NCBI GenBank assembly: GCA_029204045.2
Contig: CM055076.1
Coordinates: 22,606,743-22,670,742 of the forward strand
From: Tillandsia leiboldiana
Taxonomy: Eukaryota > Streptophyta > Magnoliopsida > Poales > Bromeliaceae
Reading direction: 5' to 3'
Length of the DNA stretch: 64,000 nt
Shown here: one piece after another, positions 24,064 to 36,599 of the stretch
Position numbering within the stretch: position 1 is the stretch's first letter
How the letters are laid out: each line of letters opens with the position of its first letter
The notes under the pieces: model-generated
What the model was told of the DNA's origin: nothing
What the model saw: the letters and a program-made list of their open reading frames with translations, nothing else
The model's database searches: none
Program-made: the position numbers and the translations under genes

Positions 24064-27000
24064 CTACATTACTCTTATGCCCTCCTCCTACCACTCCTCT
24101 TCTAATTCTGCCTCTGGCTACTTTTATTATTGCCTATACATATGCCCTACTATACTTATATATGCTGTGGAACTTGTTATGATCACGAGGGCGAAATGAG
24201 TTCACGAACTGGGTGTTCGCGTAGACTCGTCGTAAGAACGACGTGGTGCTAGCTTGTGGCATGTGGAAGCCGGGCAACGTGATCTCTACGAGACGTTGAG
24301 TTAGCACAAACCACAAGTAAATTGAGGACTGCTCTGGAATTAGTAACTGCTGGAGAGTGTGCCGAAATGGGCCATCTTTAAATTAAGCTTGGAGTTCTCT
24401 TGTGGGATGACACACATGTGATGGAAGGAAGATACTGATGGGGTGATTACCTTTGAACCATGCTAGTGAGTACACTAGGTGGGCAAAGTGAATTTGGGGT
24501 TCAAGGCAGGCCAAGTCCCAGAGACCGTAAGCTGTGTGAGGCCGTGAAGCACGTAAGGTCACGGAGTCCACGATGTGACTTCAGTATCTGCACTCTATGA
24601 ATATGTGCGTGGGTTAACCCTTGCCCTCCGCATTGAGCAATTAGAGTGACGAGAGAATGTGGTTAGCATGCAAGGTATGCTTAGGATGAAGCCTTATTAT
24701 GGAAAAAAACTGCGAAAGTTGTAAGACTCTGTAAATCAAGGTTCAACGGGGGGTAATCACGTGGATCGTGAGTTACCTGCCAAGTTGGAAGTTCGGTGTG
24801 GAGGTTTTGCCCTTAAGGATTCAAGAAATCGAAATAGGGTGTGATTTGAGTTTCGCAAACGAAACTCTTTTAAGGAGGGAAGAATGTAATGATTCGAACT
24901 TCCGCAAATGGCGGAGTTCTGGTGAAAAATAGATTGGAGGACCATTCCTACGATTCTGGTAAAGTTTCAAGCTAATTAGAGTATTTTCGGCACAGATTCG
25001 GCGCGAAAATAGAATTAAAAGAATATTAGACTTTGACCAATTGAGCAAGAAATAGTCAAGAGACGACTGTGGACATGTCCAAATTGGGTTATGAGGGTTT
25101 CAGAATAATTAGAAGAAAGTTGAAACTCTAAGGAGCAAAATTTAAAATTTTCTTACGAAGCAAATCAAAGCTGAGAGGGGTTCAAGGTCTGGACCTTGGT
25201 GGGAAGGACTGAATCTTGACCATGGAAGACCAGACCCTGAGGGGGAAGTCCGGATCTTCCCTGGGAACCATGAAGGGTGGGGTTCGGGAACCGGACCACG
25301 GGATCACGGACCGGTCCGTCGGCGCTAGGTCCCTAAGGAAGTTCGGGGACCTCTGCGTAAGGCACGGACCGGTCAGTCAGCACCTGGGGAACCTAGTAAG
25401 GGCGGCAAAACTGTAAATTCGAGTGAGGGCTTTTCTTTTAAGAAAATGACCCATCTCCCTTTTCTTTTCCTCTGTGAACCCCACACCCCACACACGCACG
25501 CACAGAGAGAGGAGGAGAGTAGAGTCCTCTCCTTCTCCCACTATCGTTTCTCTCTCTCTCTCTCTCTAAAACTCGACACCAAGGTGGAGCTCGAGCTCGG
25601 GTGTCACGTGGGAGCTTCGGATCGAGCTTTCGGCGCGCGTGGGAGCTCAGTGAGCTTCGCGACAACGATATGGTTTTCGAGTTTCGAGTTCAGATTTTGG
25701 TAAATTCTTTGTATCTTAGCTTCCCCTAGATTATTCTATGCAAGTTTAATCATTGATTCTCCGTATATTTCAAAATAATTTTGAAAAAAGGAGGAACTTA
25801 GGGCACGTTTAGGATTTTTTAGGTTTTTGAGGTTTTGATCTATATTGACCGAATTATTCTCTAATTTAAGGTTAGAGCCTTAGGCAATTTTGATTTGAAA
25901 AGTGGCAAGCGTCAGCAAGTAATTTCGCTAAATGGGCCAAGCCGGGCGGAAACGGTCGTATATGCTTCGAAGTGGGCGTTTCGCCGTGATAGCCCGATTG
26001 TAAGTTTCTATAAGCAATAGGGAACGTAGCTAGGTGGGTTGTGCTCTACCAAAGAGATAAGATCACCTCTCATGTCTAGAGAGTAATTAATTTTTTTTTT
26101 TTTTGATGCATCTCATGGTAGGTTAATTGGTAAAATAAGTAGGCATAGGTTGTATGCTACTTTGGATAAATTAACTACCGGTAGTCATGAAACATAGGCA
26201 TGAAAAAACTTATAGGGACATATATTTATGCCTAGGTAGAGACAGATGTAAGCCTATATCATGGACTAGCAAAATAGGTTGACATACTCTAGAGATTAGA
26301 GAACTCAACATTAAACTAGTAATCATAGTATCATGTGAATATAGGCTGAAAAGCATAGAGGTATGTTGGCCGCTTGGATAGGTGAACATTGAACCTAGTG
26401 TTATGAGACATAGGTTGGAAAACATAGTGGTGGGAGGACCACTCGATAAGTCATTGAACCTAGTGTTATTAAATATAGGTCGGAAAACAAGTGAACCTAG
26501 AGTCATGAGAATCTAGGTAGGGAAAGACATTGAATCTAGTGTTATGAGACATAGATTATAAAATATAAGTGGTAGGAAGACCACGTGAATTGAAAAATCA
26601 TGAAACCTAGAAAGGTTGACTTAATAATAAAAATAATATGCACATTAAATAATTAAATTAATTATTGGCGTGTACTACGTTTCACCGTCAATCGTAGTGT
26701 GTGGGATGTTTCGCTACTACAAGTGGTGTGTGTGATGTTTCGCTACTACAAGTGGTGTGTGTGATATTTCGCTGCTACATATAGTGTGTGCGACTTTTCG
26801 CCACTACTAAGGGCGTGTGTGACGTTTCGCCGCTCTGTGACCGTGAGCCAGGAGTGTGTGTATAGATTGACTCAAGACCGAAGGGTGAATATGACTAAGG
26901 TAAAAAAACCTTATGCTAGTCATGGAATAGAAATGAATAGTGAAATAGAAATAGAGGTGTAGTTCCTACTTGCATAGATTTTATTATCGCATTTGTATGA

Positions 27001-27200
27001 GGCATAGCATGTGATCATGATGCATATAATATAAATTTATATTCCAGCATGGCAAGAGCGTAACTAAGTAGATTGCGCCCTACCATATTGAAACCCATAT
27101 AGAAATACCCTTCGTCAACTTGTAGCTATAGGTATAGAATGTAAAAGGACAAAATATAATAATATTTTGGATTGTAAAAAAAAAAAAATAGAAAAGAAAA
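24064..27200 (+). mobile_element. Gypsy-type 3' end and LTR remnant
   Basis: A purine tract (aaggagggaagaa, 24872-24884) is followed by TGTAATGATTCGAAC at 24885. This is the usual junction between internal region and 3' LTR in plant gypsy elements. The upstream part (24064-24871) carries no intact coding frame. The LTR-like part contains a leader-like segment at about 25440-25690 (CA/CT-rich), degenerate 60-bp-scale repeats at about 26390-26590 and a minisatellite. The 3' boundary is not clear and no matching 5' LTR is in the window. Confidence 0.5.
26690..26845. repeat. Minisatellite, period about 33 bp
   Basis: Five imperfect units built on gtgtgtgatgtttcgctact(ac) occur in tandem within the gypsy LTR remnant. 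Confidence 0.8.
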
Positions 27201-28989
27201 TTATAAATGTGTTATATGTTTAAGACAAATGCTTATAATAGCTAGTAATTTATATATATATATTATACTTTTCTTTCGCAATTCTTGTATGAATTTAGTT
27301 GCGGGATGTATCATCTTGAATTATATTGTTGTGATGTCTTAAGGGGACAAAAAATTCTATCCATTCGCCATTGTTATTTTACAAAAAAAAAAAAGTATAC
27401 TAAATACCATTCCTAGATTTTTCTTGTAATAAGATTCCGACAAAAACGGATGACTACTCTGTAAAAAAAATAGAGATAATTGCCTGTGTAACCTGAAATC
27501 TGAAAAAATATCTGATTTACCTCTCTTATTTTTTTCTTTCCAATATACCCTTCATACGTTCCACCGTTATTAAAAATACCTCTACCATTTTTCTTCGTTA
27601 AGTTAACTAGGATTAAACTAGAGTTAAATAATAATCGGAGTTGAAAACTATCAGATATACCTATTTTGTCTCTATCTACCAAAACTATTGAAAATTTTAA
27701 GGATACATAAGAAAAGTTGGTTATGGTAGAAGGGTATATTTGAAAGGACTAGGGCAAAATAATAATTTCACACAGATAAAGGCAGCTCCAAACGATACAC
27801 TAACAGAGTTTAACTTCAGAGATATTTTAGAAAAAAGTTGGAACGTAAGAAGAATAGTTTTAATATTAGCCTTCTAAGAGGGGTAAATTTAAAAACAGAA
27901 AAATTTTTAGGGATATATAGGAAATTGCCCCAAAAAAATATATAGCAGAATGTGATGAATAGATCAAGTGAATCTACATATTCCTTAAATTTCCTTTTTT
28001 ATTTATAAACTAACGGAAAAACAATAAATTTTTTTGCAACAAAGTTTTGGAAACATAAAGTAGAGAGAGAAAAGAAGTTGGGAGAAAACAAAGATAAAAA
28101 AACAAGAGTACGGCAACACATGCTCAACACATACCTCAGCACACCAAGCATGTTAAGATGTCTCACTCGATATGCCCGAATGAATCAAGGCAAAGTAAAA
28201 AGATCGTAGACATGCCCAGAAGCCATCAGCACAGTACAACACGCTCAGTACAATCCTTAATACGCTGCATACTTGATTTCTTGCTTTCCAACCTACCCAG
28301 AACGTATTTAAACAAGAGCAAGATATAAGACAGCCACCATAACTAAAAAAAAAAAACTCAATAGACAGCACAAGGTAGGAGACTGAAAACAGGATTTCAG
28401 AAATCTTAAAAGAGGCAACTATGCACCTAATATCAGTAATTCCATCCCATAATAAAAAAAACATAGGATGTTCATGATACCTAGAGCCACTGTCAACTTG
28501 CTTTGGTAAGCTAATGCGCATAAAAAAAAAAGGGGGGGGGGGGGGGGGGGGTGGTGTGATTATACTTTTACTGCCCCCTTTCACCTGCATCAGGCCATGT
28601 GCCGTACAAAAAGCTAAAAATATACCATTAGTATACTCCCTAATCTCATGTTCCGGGAGCGATAAACTCATCAAGTCCCTTTTACAATTCTTGCATTTAA
28701 GGAATGGCTACTACTTATATACCTCATGTTTCTTTTCTTCTTTTGATCATTCATACTTATTGTAAGTAATTTTCCTAATGCCACTTTCTTTTTTTCAATT
28801 TCTTTTTCTAGTTCTTTTTTTTTTTTGTGTTTGGTACTCTGGCAAAATGCCAGATCCTGAATGAGACGCCCCCGTCTCCCGGTGCATGACCAGCCATCAT
28901 TGTTGCGCCTGGAGGGGTTCAGATTGGGGTGGGGGGCGAACAAAACACAGAATGCGTCTCGGTGCGAACATTGCTTTCAAAGTTTTCAT
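27200..28989. other. AT-rich region, no gene; poly(G) tract
   Basis: Nothing coding is supported. It includes the likely 3' UTR and downstream flank of the DUF789 gene and a run of 20 G at 28532-28551 (C on the gene strand). Confidence 0.5.
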
Positions 28990-31900
28990 CTATCTGCGGA
29001 ATGCACCATGCGAGACAAAGAACTGGTAGTCGCGATGGTTGACTTGTAGTAGCTGGAGCCAGTCATCAGCAGCTTGGAGTAAGATGCTAGCAAGTTTCTT
29101 GTCGCAGCCCACGCTCGAAGACCACATTGCGTTCTTGAACTTGTAAGTGGCCAGGCCGAATGCAGGAAGAAGCATCTTTGGAACGCCGTCGACACCATGC
29201 GGGTAGGTAATGACTGGACCAGCCTTAGCCACACCTGAATGTTAAGAAGAAACCGTTAGGCACCAAATGCCGCCTTCAGAGAAAGCACCAAATTGGCAAT
29301 TCACTTGGAACGAATTACACGCATAGCACTTCTGATAACCGCTTCAAGTCTCATCATGGCCGAAAAGGCCCTCAGACCAATTGTTATTCAATCAATGACT
29401 CAACAACACAAGTGAAAACAAGTTTAAAGAGAAAGAGAGAAGTCAGAGGATATGATGCAGTACTAGTTATATGGGCGATGTTCCTACTAAACTTATATCA
29501 AGACAAGTTTGCATCAGATGTTCATCAGGTTTCTTATCCTTCATTCCAGTATGAACTTGCATATATTGACATGCTTTGGCATGATTAAACAAGTATATCA
29601 GATTTTCATAAAATTAGCAATTTTGTGTTTCTCAGACACCGATCACCCAACATCCTCCGTACTTTGTCATTCATATCTGTGCATGTAAACATATATTACA
29701 TAGACTAGAAAAGAAGCACTGAAAATTCTCTGAGAATAGAGCGTGGAGGGGGTGATAGCATATATCTAGGGTGCGGAATGAAGGGTATGTAGGAGAAAAA
29801 ATAAAAAGACATCAGTCCTATAATAAATACACAAGCTAAAACAACTCGTTGCTCAACTTTTCTTATACAAGATGATATCATCATTTTGACCAAATTTATT
29901 TCATTAATCTTCGAAATATGAGAGCTGTTGAAAACATGTAATGAAGCGAGCATTATTGATCCTTCAAACAGCCTAAAGGAGAAAAGGATTCATCTCTAAA
30001 CAACACTATCTATCTAAGAACTTGAGAAAAAAATTATTCAAGCTAATAGTTATCAGCCTACAGCTTTGCACTGAGGCCCTCTTTAGTAAGAGATAATGAT
30101 GAAAGAAAAGACGTAAGTACCTCTCGACGGTGTTGAGAGAAAATGAAATGTGAGGAAACATGCATCCAAATCCTTTAGTGTTGGTCCAGTTGGTATACGG
30201 TAAATGGGATACCTGCAAAATGTTCATGCGCAAGAGTAAGTCTACAATTATCTTTCAAGTGGTATAGAAGTTATTGAGTTCAGCACATACCATGCAACAG
30301 AAATCCAGCTTGATGGTAACAAGTCACAACTTCGAAGAGTCTTTAAGTCAGGGAAGTGACTAGCGAGTTTCGAGATCTGGTTGTAACCAGGTTACGTCAG
30401 AACATCACAAAACTACAGGCAAAGTTTTCAGAAGAAAATTCAAAGACTAAGCTAGTTTCATTGTTACACTTGCCTTATCAGCCAAAGGTTCTCGGCAATA
30501 AGGAGAATCCGATTCAAGGTACTCGAAGAGCAAGCAACCTTGAGAATTCCCAGATTCGCTATCATCACTTGAAAATCCTTCTTGAGAGGATCCATATTGC
30601 TCTCTTATAGATAGTCTATTCATCCCATTTGAGAGATGACTCTGGCTCCAATCTGTAGGAAACTTCAATCTATTTTCAAGCTCGGAAGCAATAAGCTCAG
30701 AATCACTGCTTCCATCACTACTAGAATCATGACAGCAAGAGTCATCGCTGTCCTCCCCGGCACGTCTGTTGTACATGTCTCATTAGATACAGTTTACTGG
30801 ATTCCAGACAGCATAAAATGATTTGCAAGTGCAAAATGCCAATGGCACTAAAAATTAAAATAAAATTGATGGAAAAAACTGCAAATGGAGATCATCAAAG
30901 AAAAAATGAAGATTCTACAAGAATGGATGTTTTGCGAGAACAGCTCACATAGGAAATAGCTTATAACAAGTTAGGGATGAGAACTTACATACGAGTTGAT
31001 CCGTTTGCAGGTACACGTTAAAATTTTATGCATTATAATTGAAAGTTTGCAAGCACCTAACTCTCATAAAATGCCTTAGAAAAAAGAAAAGGTATGTCCA
31101 GGACTAGATCTCAACCACATTAACGGATTCCTAGTCAACGAAGCCGCCTTGAAATTTACAAAATACTATTCTGTAAAACTAAGAAGTAATGTCTAACATC
31201 AGCTGAAATTTTTAAACTTATCAGTTCAACTTGTATGTGTATCAAAACACTCTAAACTAAACATGTTACGATCCCCTCAAATATGCTCTTTCTGGACCCT
31301 AGCTAGCAATCAGTACAGCTAAAGTACCTATTACATTAATAAGTTTGCTACTAACTTGGTCAATTAGCAAGCATATATGTCTATAGTACACATCAAGCAA
31401 GCTGTACGAGCACAAATATTTATCAATTACCACGCAGCCTGCAAACATTGCGAAGTTCATCACTAAAGGGGCCCCTTAAACAATTGTAATTACAGCAAAT
31501 ACATTAAAAGCTTGTGAGTCATTTTCAACATATCATCTAGCACACTTCACAATAAGTCCTGTGATAGATCTACAAATTTGCAAAAGAAAAGAATTACCAT
31601 GAATATACAAAATACTCGCATTCAATGATGTTTTGTTACCAATGATGATTTTTGACATACCCCGATCACTATCTGCCCATAGTTGCTGCTATTTATTTCC
31701 AGGGGAAAATGCTTTATCTGAACATGACACTAGTCCTCGTTCAATGGGTTTTAGACTGTTAAGGGCAATTCATTTGGCCATTTTTGGCTATTAATCTGTT
31801 TAGCTGATCACTACAAGATAATAAGCATTTGCATCCAGGCATTTGGTTTTACATAAGGTGCCAATTTGTTATAAAACTATTTCTGCATTCCATCCATTTT

Positions 31901-34100
31901 CTAACTCAGTAAATTCCAGTGGTCTCTAATTAATACATAATGCACTGTCTACAGAATAAGCTTATCGTACAAAGTAGGCTAGAAAACCAACCAATCTCAG
32001 CCTTGGTTTAAAATTCAAAACTCCATTAGATGTATTGGCTATAAGTTCAGATAATCAGGTGACTAAACAAATAGAATCAAAGAGAATTACTGATCCAAAA
32101 TTATGAAAACTACATGATAACAGCAGCAGATGAATTCTTAAAACCACGCCCACGTTATTCATCTCTGGTTTAGAGAAAATGACACTGTTGAACAATTATC
32201 TGGTTACAGCGTAGAGATGGTGGTTTCTTGACCATTGTTTAGCGAAATTTGAAGCTTCTGCTTTTATCGCAGTAAAAAAAAAAAAAAACAATTTCAGGAG
32301 ATTTTAATAGAAGCTATTGCTGCTTCTTCATTTAATTCTACACAACCACTACATCTATGAAAGATTAGAAGGCTAATTAAGACATTAGTATTGGACAACA
32401 AGAGTAATTTTAATGTAATAGAAAACGCTCTACAATAAGGGATACACCGAACCAAAGTAATGGAAGGCAGGGAAAAAGAATTGATATGACCTGGTTTACA
32501 AAACTTGCCAACCGAAACTTAGCTGAATGAAAGCATTGGTGTCATACAACCTAGGATTTAAGTATCCATCGGCACGGGCCGTATCCACCGTGCCGTACCG
32601 TGCCGTACCGTGCCAACAAGATACCGGCACGATACAGCTCCCGTGCTGATGGAACAGTTCAAAATCCTTTTTTCTTAAATTTACTAAATAATTTTCTCAA
32701 TAAAGTTCAAAATATTTGATAAAAATACATAATAAGCAATTAAAAAAATTTGTTGCTAAAGAAAATAAATATTTCATGCCATTATGTGTCGGCACGTAAG
32801 TATTTTTTGTGACCGGCACTCATCGGCACGGTTCGGCACACACCGTGCCGGCAAGTTTTCGGCACGACTCCGTGCCACGGCACTTAAACCCTTGCATACA
32901 ACTAATCCCAAAACTTTGAGACATGAAATTGTTATTGTTAGTCTAGCTCACATAAAATATTCATAATACTTGTTCTAGAAGGAACTTCTAGTTTTTTTAC
33001 AAAATGATACAGGAATTTACACAGTAAAGATCTGAACAACTAGTTATGTATCTAAATGTGCACTCAACAAAGTTGACTCTCATCTTACTTGTTTAAATTC
33101 CTTTTTTCATTTCAAGTAAGGTTACTGTGTAGTCCACTCAACAACGATACCAACTTCAGCCAAATTAAAGCAGTATCTCTGAACAGTCCCATTAACAATA
33201 ATTGTACATTTTCCCAGACTAATCAGATTTTTTTCAAAGAATTGGCATGATTTATACCAGAATATTTGGTGCCCACTATCTCATCTGTTTCTTCATTTAG
33301 AATTTCAACAAATCCTATGCATTATAAACCCTCAATACTCAAAATTCACTACCAAAACAACTAGCAAATTAATAACCTGCATTTTCTCGTTCATGATAAA
33401 TTGCATCCAACTCAGTTCGCCACTAAGTTTTCCGAATATGACAAATAGAGCTTGAAAATAAAAACTCCCAAATTATAACATGTAATCACACCTTAATTAG
33501 ACATAAAACAAAAGCAGAGACAGGAGAAGTGAGCAAAAATGTGGGATACCTAGGGTTATCAGCCTGTCTACTTGCTTGGCCATACAGCTGAATGCCGGAC
33601 AAGTAGGGGACGTAATACTGGACGACGCTATCGCAGCCATTTAGAATCAAAGGAACGCCGGCCCCGTAAGCGCTCCACTCCTTGAAGGACTCCCACAAGT
33701 CCCCTAGAGCAAAGAAAGGGCTCTGTTCCTCATCACATGCCCTCCACCCCCTCGTCCTCGTCTGCTACATCATATCACCAATCAAACCACGAAGCATACA
33801 GCATCATAGAGAGAGAAAAATTAAGACTTTTAAGGAACAAAAGAGGAAGACGAGATTGAAATCAATAACCTTCGACGCATAATGAGCGGGCACGACGGGC
33901 GTGATCGACTCCAGGAAACGGTCGAGATTGCTCGGACCGGGCGGATCCCCGGCCCCCGCCCGGTTCTCCACGGCGGCGATCTTCTCCTTCGCGGCAGCTG
34001 CGGCGGCGGCAGCGGCGGCGGAGCTCCGGCGAGCCTTTGCGGCGTCGTAGAACCGATCGTCCCCGTGCCTGCGAGCAAACTGCGCGCTTGTTCCCAGCAT
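28990..34100 (-). CDS. DUF789 family protein (385 aa, six exons)
   Basis: Exons on the minus strand: 34100-33870, 33761-33550, 30765-30474, 30376-30291, 30212-30121 and 29234-28990. The lengths sum to 1158 nt and every junction keeps frame. Exon 3 appears to end in a GC-AG donor (AAG|GCAAGT); the others are GT-AG. The start MLGTSAQFARRHGDDRFY matches the typical N-terminus of plant DUF789 proteins. It is followed by a 10-Ala run (28-37) and SNLDRFLESITPVVPAHY. Other hallmarks are GDLWESFKEWSAYGAGVP, VQYYVPYLSGIQLYG, a Ser/Asp-rich SSDGSSDSE stretch, WYPIYRIPTGPTLKDLDACF and WLQLLQVNHRDYQFFVSHG near the C-terminus. The family has no established biochemical role and length is normal. Intron 2 (2.8 kb) carries a hAT MITE. 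Confidence 0.92.
32551..32894. mobile_element. hAT-type MITE in DUF789 intron 2
   Basis: CATACAAC occurs at 32543-32550 and 32895-32902, an 8-bp duplication. The ends are inverted: CTAGGATTTAAGT at the left and, read from the right, CAAGGGTTTAAGT. Both subterminal regions are packed with GGCACGG/CCGTGCC motifs that could pair. The 344-bp length and 8-bp duplication fit a non-autonomous hAT element. Confidence 0.85.
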
Positions 34101-34212
34101 GTCGAGATGCCCTAAACCGAAGGGGAAACCGTAATTCCAAAGCCCCAAGGAACCGGAGATTTGCTCAAGGAAAGAATCGAAACCCTATAGATTAGAGGAT
34201 CAAAGGGAAGAA

Positions 34213-34238
34213 AACCCTAACCCTAACCCTAACCCTAA
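34213..34238 (-). promoter_or_regulatory. Telomere-type (telo-box) array in the 5' leader
   Basis: Four perfect CCCTAA units (TTAGGG in the gene's sense) lie about 115 bp before the DUF789 start codon and downstream of the TATA box. A further AAACCCTA lies near 34180. Telo-boxes near the start site are known from plant growth and translation genes. Confidence 0.75.
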
Positions 34239-34325
34239 TTAGTCAATAGAAAACAAAGGAGAACAGCGAAGGAGATATAGAATTAGAAAGGGAAAGCGAA
34301 AGGTCGTAACCAGGGTCTAAGGAGG

Positions 34326-34334
34326 TATTTATAG
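34326..34334 (-). promoter_or_regulatory. TATA box of the DUF789 gene
   Basis: CTATAAATA on the minus strand, about 230 bp before the ATG. This puts transcription start near 34300 in a pyrimidine-rich stretch. Confidence 0.65.
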
Positions 34335-34517
34335 ACAGGGGAGGGAATGGGAGGAGGGAGGAGGACGAAGGGGACATTAATGGAATTGATGAAATTGTTG
34401 GGGGTAGATTCGGAATTTTCCTTCCGTCCCTGCCATTGGTCGGCTTGTGGACTTCTGGATTGACTCGCGGTGGAGGCGAATATGCGACGCCACGTACGCG
34501 TGATGCGGACCGCGTGG

Positions 34518-34526
34518 ACACGTGGC
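34518..34526 (-). promoter_or_regulatory. G-box / ABRE-like element
   Basis: ACACGTGGC with a perfect CACGTG core, about 190 bp upstream of the TATA box. A second ACGT core lies near 34492. This suggests bZIP/bHLH control of the DUF789 gene; inference only. Confidence 0.5.
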
Positions 34527-34889
34527 TGGTCCAGATTAATCGGGCAGCGAGTGGTCGGTATCTCGGGATCAACCAATCGCGGAGGACAAAAACTCGGGAA
34601 TAAATCGTGATAAATACTCCTTGCACCCGGTGTATCGAAACGCCGATGCACAGTTATGTGTTTACTAATTAATTATTTGGGAGTTAACATTTTAGAAATA
34701 GATTTTTTTATTTCTAAAATAGCTAGTTATTTTAAAATATATAAAAATAAGTTAAAAATTATATTTGGTTAAAGATTCTTGTATTTCTAAGAATAATTAA
34801 AAATATATTTGGTAACTATCTCAAGAATAATAATAATAATATATATATATATATATATATATAAAAGCTAAATTTGCATAAAAAAATAT

Positions 34890-35950
34890 TATAGGTTTTG
34901 CATTTTTGTAAAAAATAGGGTATTTTTTAAATTTTTTAGATTTGTTCTGAATTTTTAGTAAACTTACCAAAATATTATTTATCTTTCTCAATCCATCCTT
35001 TCTCTCTCATTCATTTTTTTTCCTCCCTCTTTGTCTTCTTTCTTGCCATTTTTTTCTCTTTCTTTCTCCTCCCACTTCTTCTTCCTTCTTGTCATTTTTT
35101 TTCTTTCTTTCCCACTTCTTCTCTCTCCTCCACCTCCACCTCCCTCACATCGACGGTGTGCTCCTCTTTTTTACTTCACCCATACCTCCACCAACGTCGA
35201 TACTAACGATGTAAGCTCAAATATGACACAAATTTCGAAGATAAGACTACAACAGGAGGCGTGGTCGTGAACAGTAACAGCGATGGAAACGAGAGTGTCG
35301 TAAAATTTGAGAATGACAAAAAGAAAGAGCGTATCGGATTAGGGGCGACTATTGCAGCAAAGGGCAAGAGAGAAAATATAGTAGTAAAATAAAATACAAA
35401 CGATGAAAGAAAGGGAAGAAGAAAGAATAAAAAAATAATAATAATAATAATAAGGAAAAAAATTATTTTCTTCTAAAAAGGTTATCAGATGTCGTGATCG
35501 TTATAGTAAAAACAAAAAAATAGAGAAAAAAGAAGAAGAAATAAAAATCGTACTATTTAAGATTAAGTTGCACTATCTGAGGCTAAGTTGTATCATTTAA
35601 AACTATTTGTGACTAAATTGCATTCAAAAAATTAGAAATTATATTATTTGAGACTAAATTATACTGTTTGAAACTTAAGTTGTAATATTTGAGAAGTTGC
35701 AACTTTATCTCAAATAATTTTAAATAGACTTAAATAGTTTTGAATAGTGCAATTTAAGTTTCAAACAGTATAACTTTTATTTTTTATGGTGCAATTTAAT
35801 CTCAATCTCTAATAATTTTAAATAGTATAATTTAATCTCAAATAATACAATTTCATCTCAAACAGTACAACTTCTTTTTCTTCTTTATTCTTTACTTCTT
35901 AGTCTTTTCTCTAGTGACAACTGCATATGATGGCCTTTCAAAGAAAAGAA

Positions 35951-36026
<76 letters not shown>

Positions 36027-36560
36027 CTTTTTTTCTTCTTTCTTCTTCTTCTTTCACCGTCTACATTCTTTTCCACTATTGCACATCTCCCTCACCCTCT
36101 ATCCTAGTTACCGCCTCCAACCCAACACGCTTTTCCTTTCCATTATCCTCAAAACCTATGGCACTCTAATCGTCGTCATTGTATTTCACAATCATCGTCG
36201 TTCACAGTCATACTCTCCGCTGCAACATCACCTTCGCAATCTATACTATATCTAAGATCGTGTTGCCACCAGTGTCGACGGATTTGTGGGCAAGGTAGGA
36301 AAGAATAATACAACGTCGACATGAGAACAATGGAATAGAAGTAGAAGGGAGAGAAAGCAGAAAGAGAAAGAGAGAAAAGAAACAAATGAGAGAAAAGAAG
36401 AGAAGAAAGAGAGGAAGAATTGGCGAGCAGGGGACGAAGAGAGAGAAAAAAGAGAAAAAAAAAGAAATAAGCATATTTTGATAAGTTTATTGAAAAAAGT
36501 TTAATGTGCAAAATCTAAAATCGTCATCTATTTTTGCGAAAATGCAAAACACTACAATAA
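34890..36560. mobile_element. Non-autonomous element with about 90-bp inverted ends
   Basis: The left end (ggttttgcatttttgtaaaa ... taaacttaccaaaatat) is the reverse complement of the right end with scattered differences (gttttgcattttcgcaaaaa ... taaacttatcaaaatat). The inside has CT-rich tracts, A-rich tracts and a long TA run, with no coding sequence. Long inverted ends suggest a Mutator-like or foldback element; a 9-bp duplication was not found. Confidence 0.55.
35954..36024. repeat. (TA)n microsatellite
   Basis: About 35 TA dinucleotides within the long-inverted-end element. All the Tyr-Ile reading frames here are artefacts of it. A smaller TA run lies at about 34841-34863. Confidence 0.95.
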
Positions 36561-36599
36561 AATTATGCTATAACTTTTAAGTGTTTCTAAAATCTAAAC

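Noticed and set aside
26690..26845. CRISPR-like array
   Set aside because: Units are contiguous, imperfect and inside a plant LTR; this is a minisatellite.
28153..28674. 173-aa minus-strand frame downstream of the DUF789 stop
   Set aside because: No recognisable domain; it spans the G homopolymer and the likely 3' UTR/downstream flank.
34101..34148. Upstream extension of the DUF789 protein (16 more codons)
   Set aside because: The extension begins at TTG. The ATG at 34100 gives the N-terminus typical of the family.
34243..34651. 127- and 122-aa minus frames upstream of DUF789
   Set aside because: They overlap the promoter and leader (TATA box, telo-boxes) and have no family features.
35885..36255. 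Tyr-Ile repeat frames on both strands
   Set aside because: Translation of a TA microsatellite.
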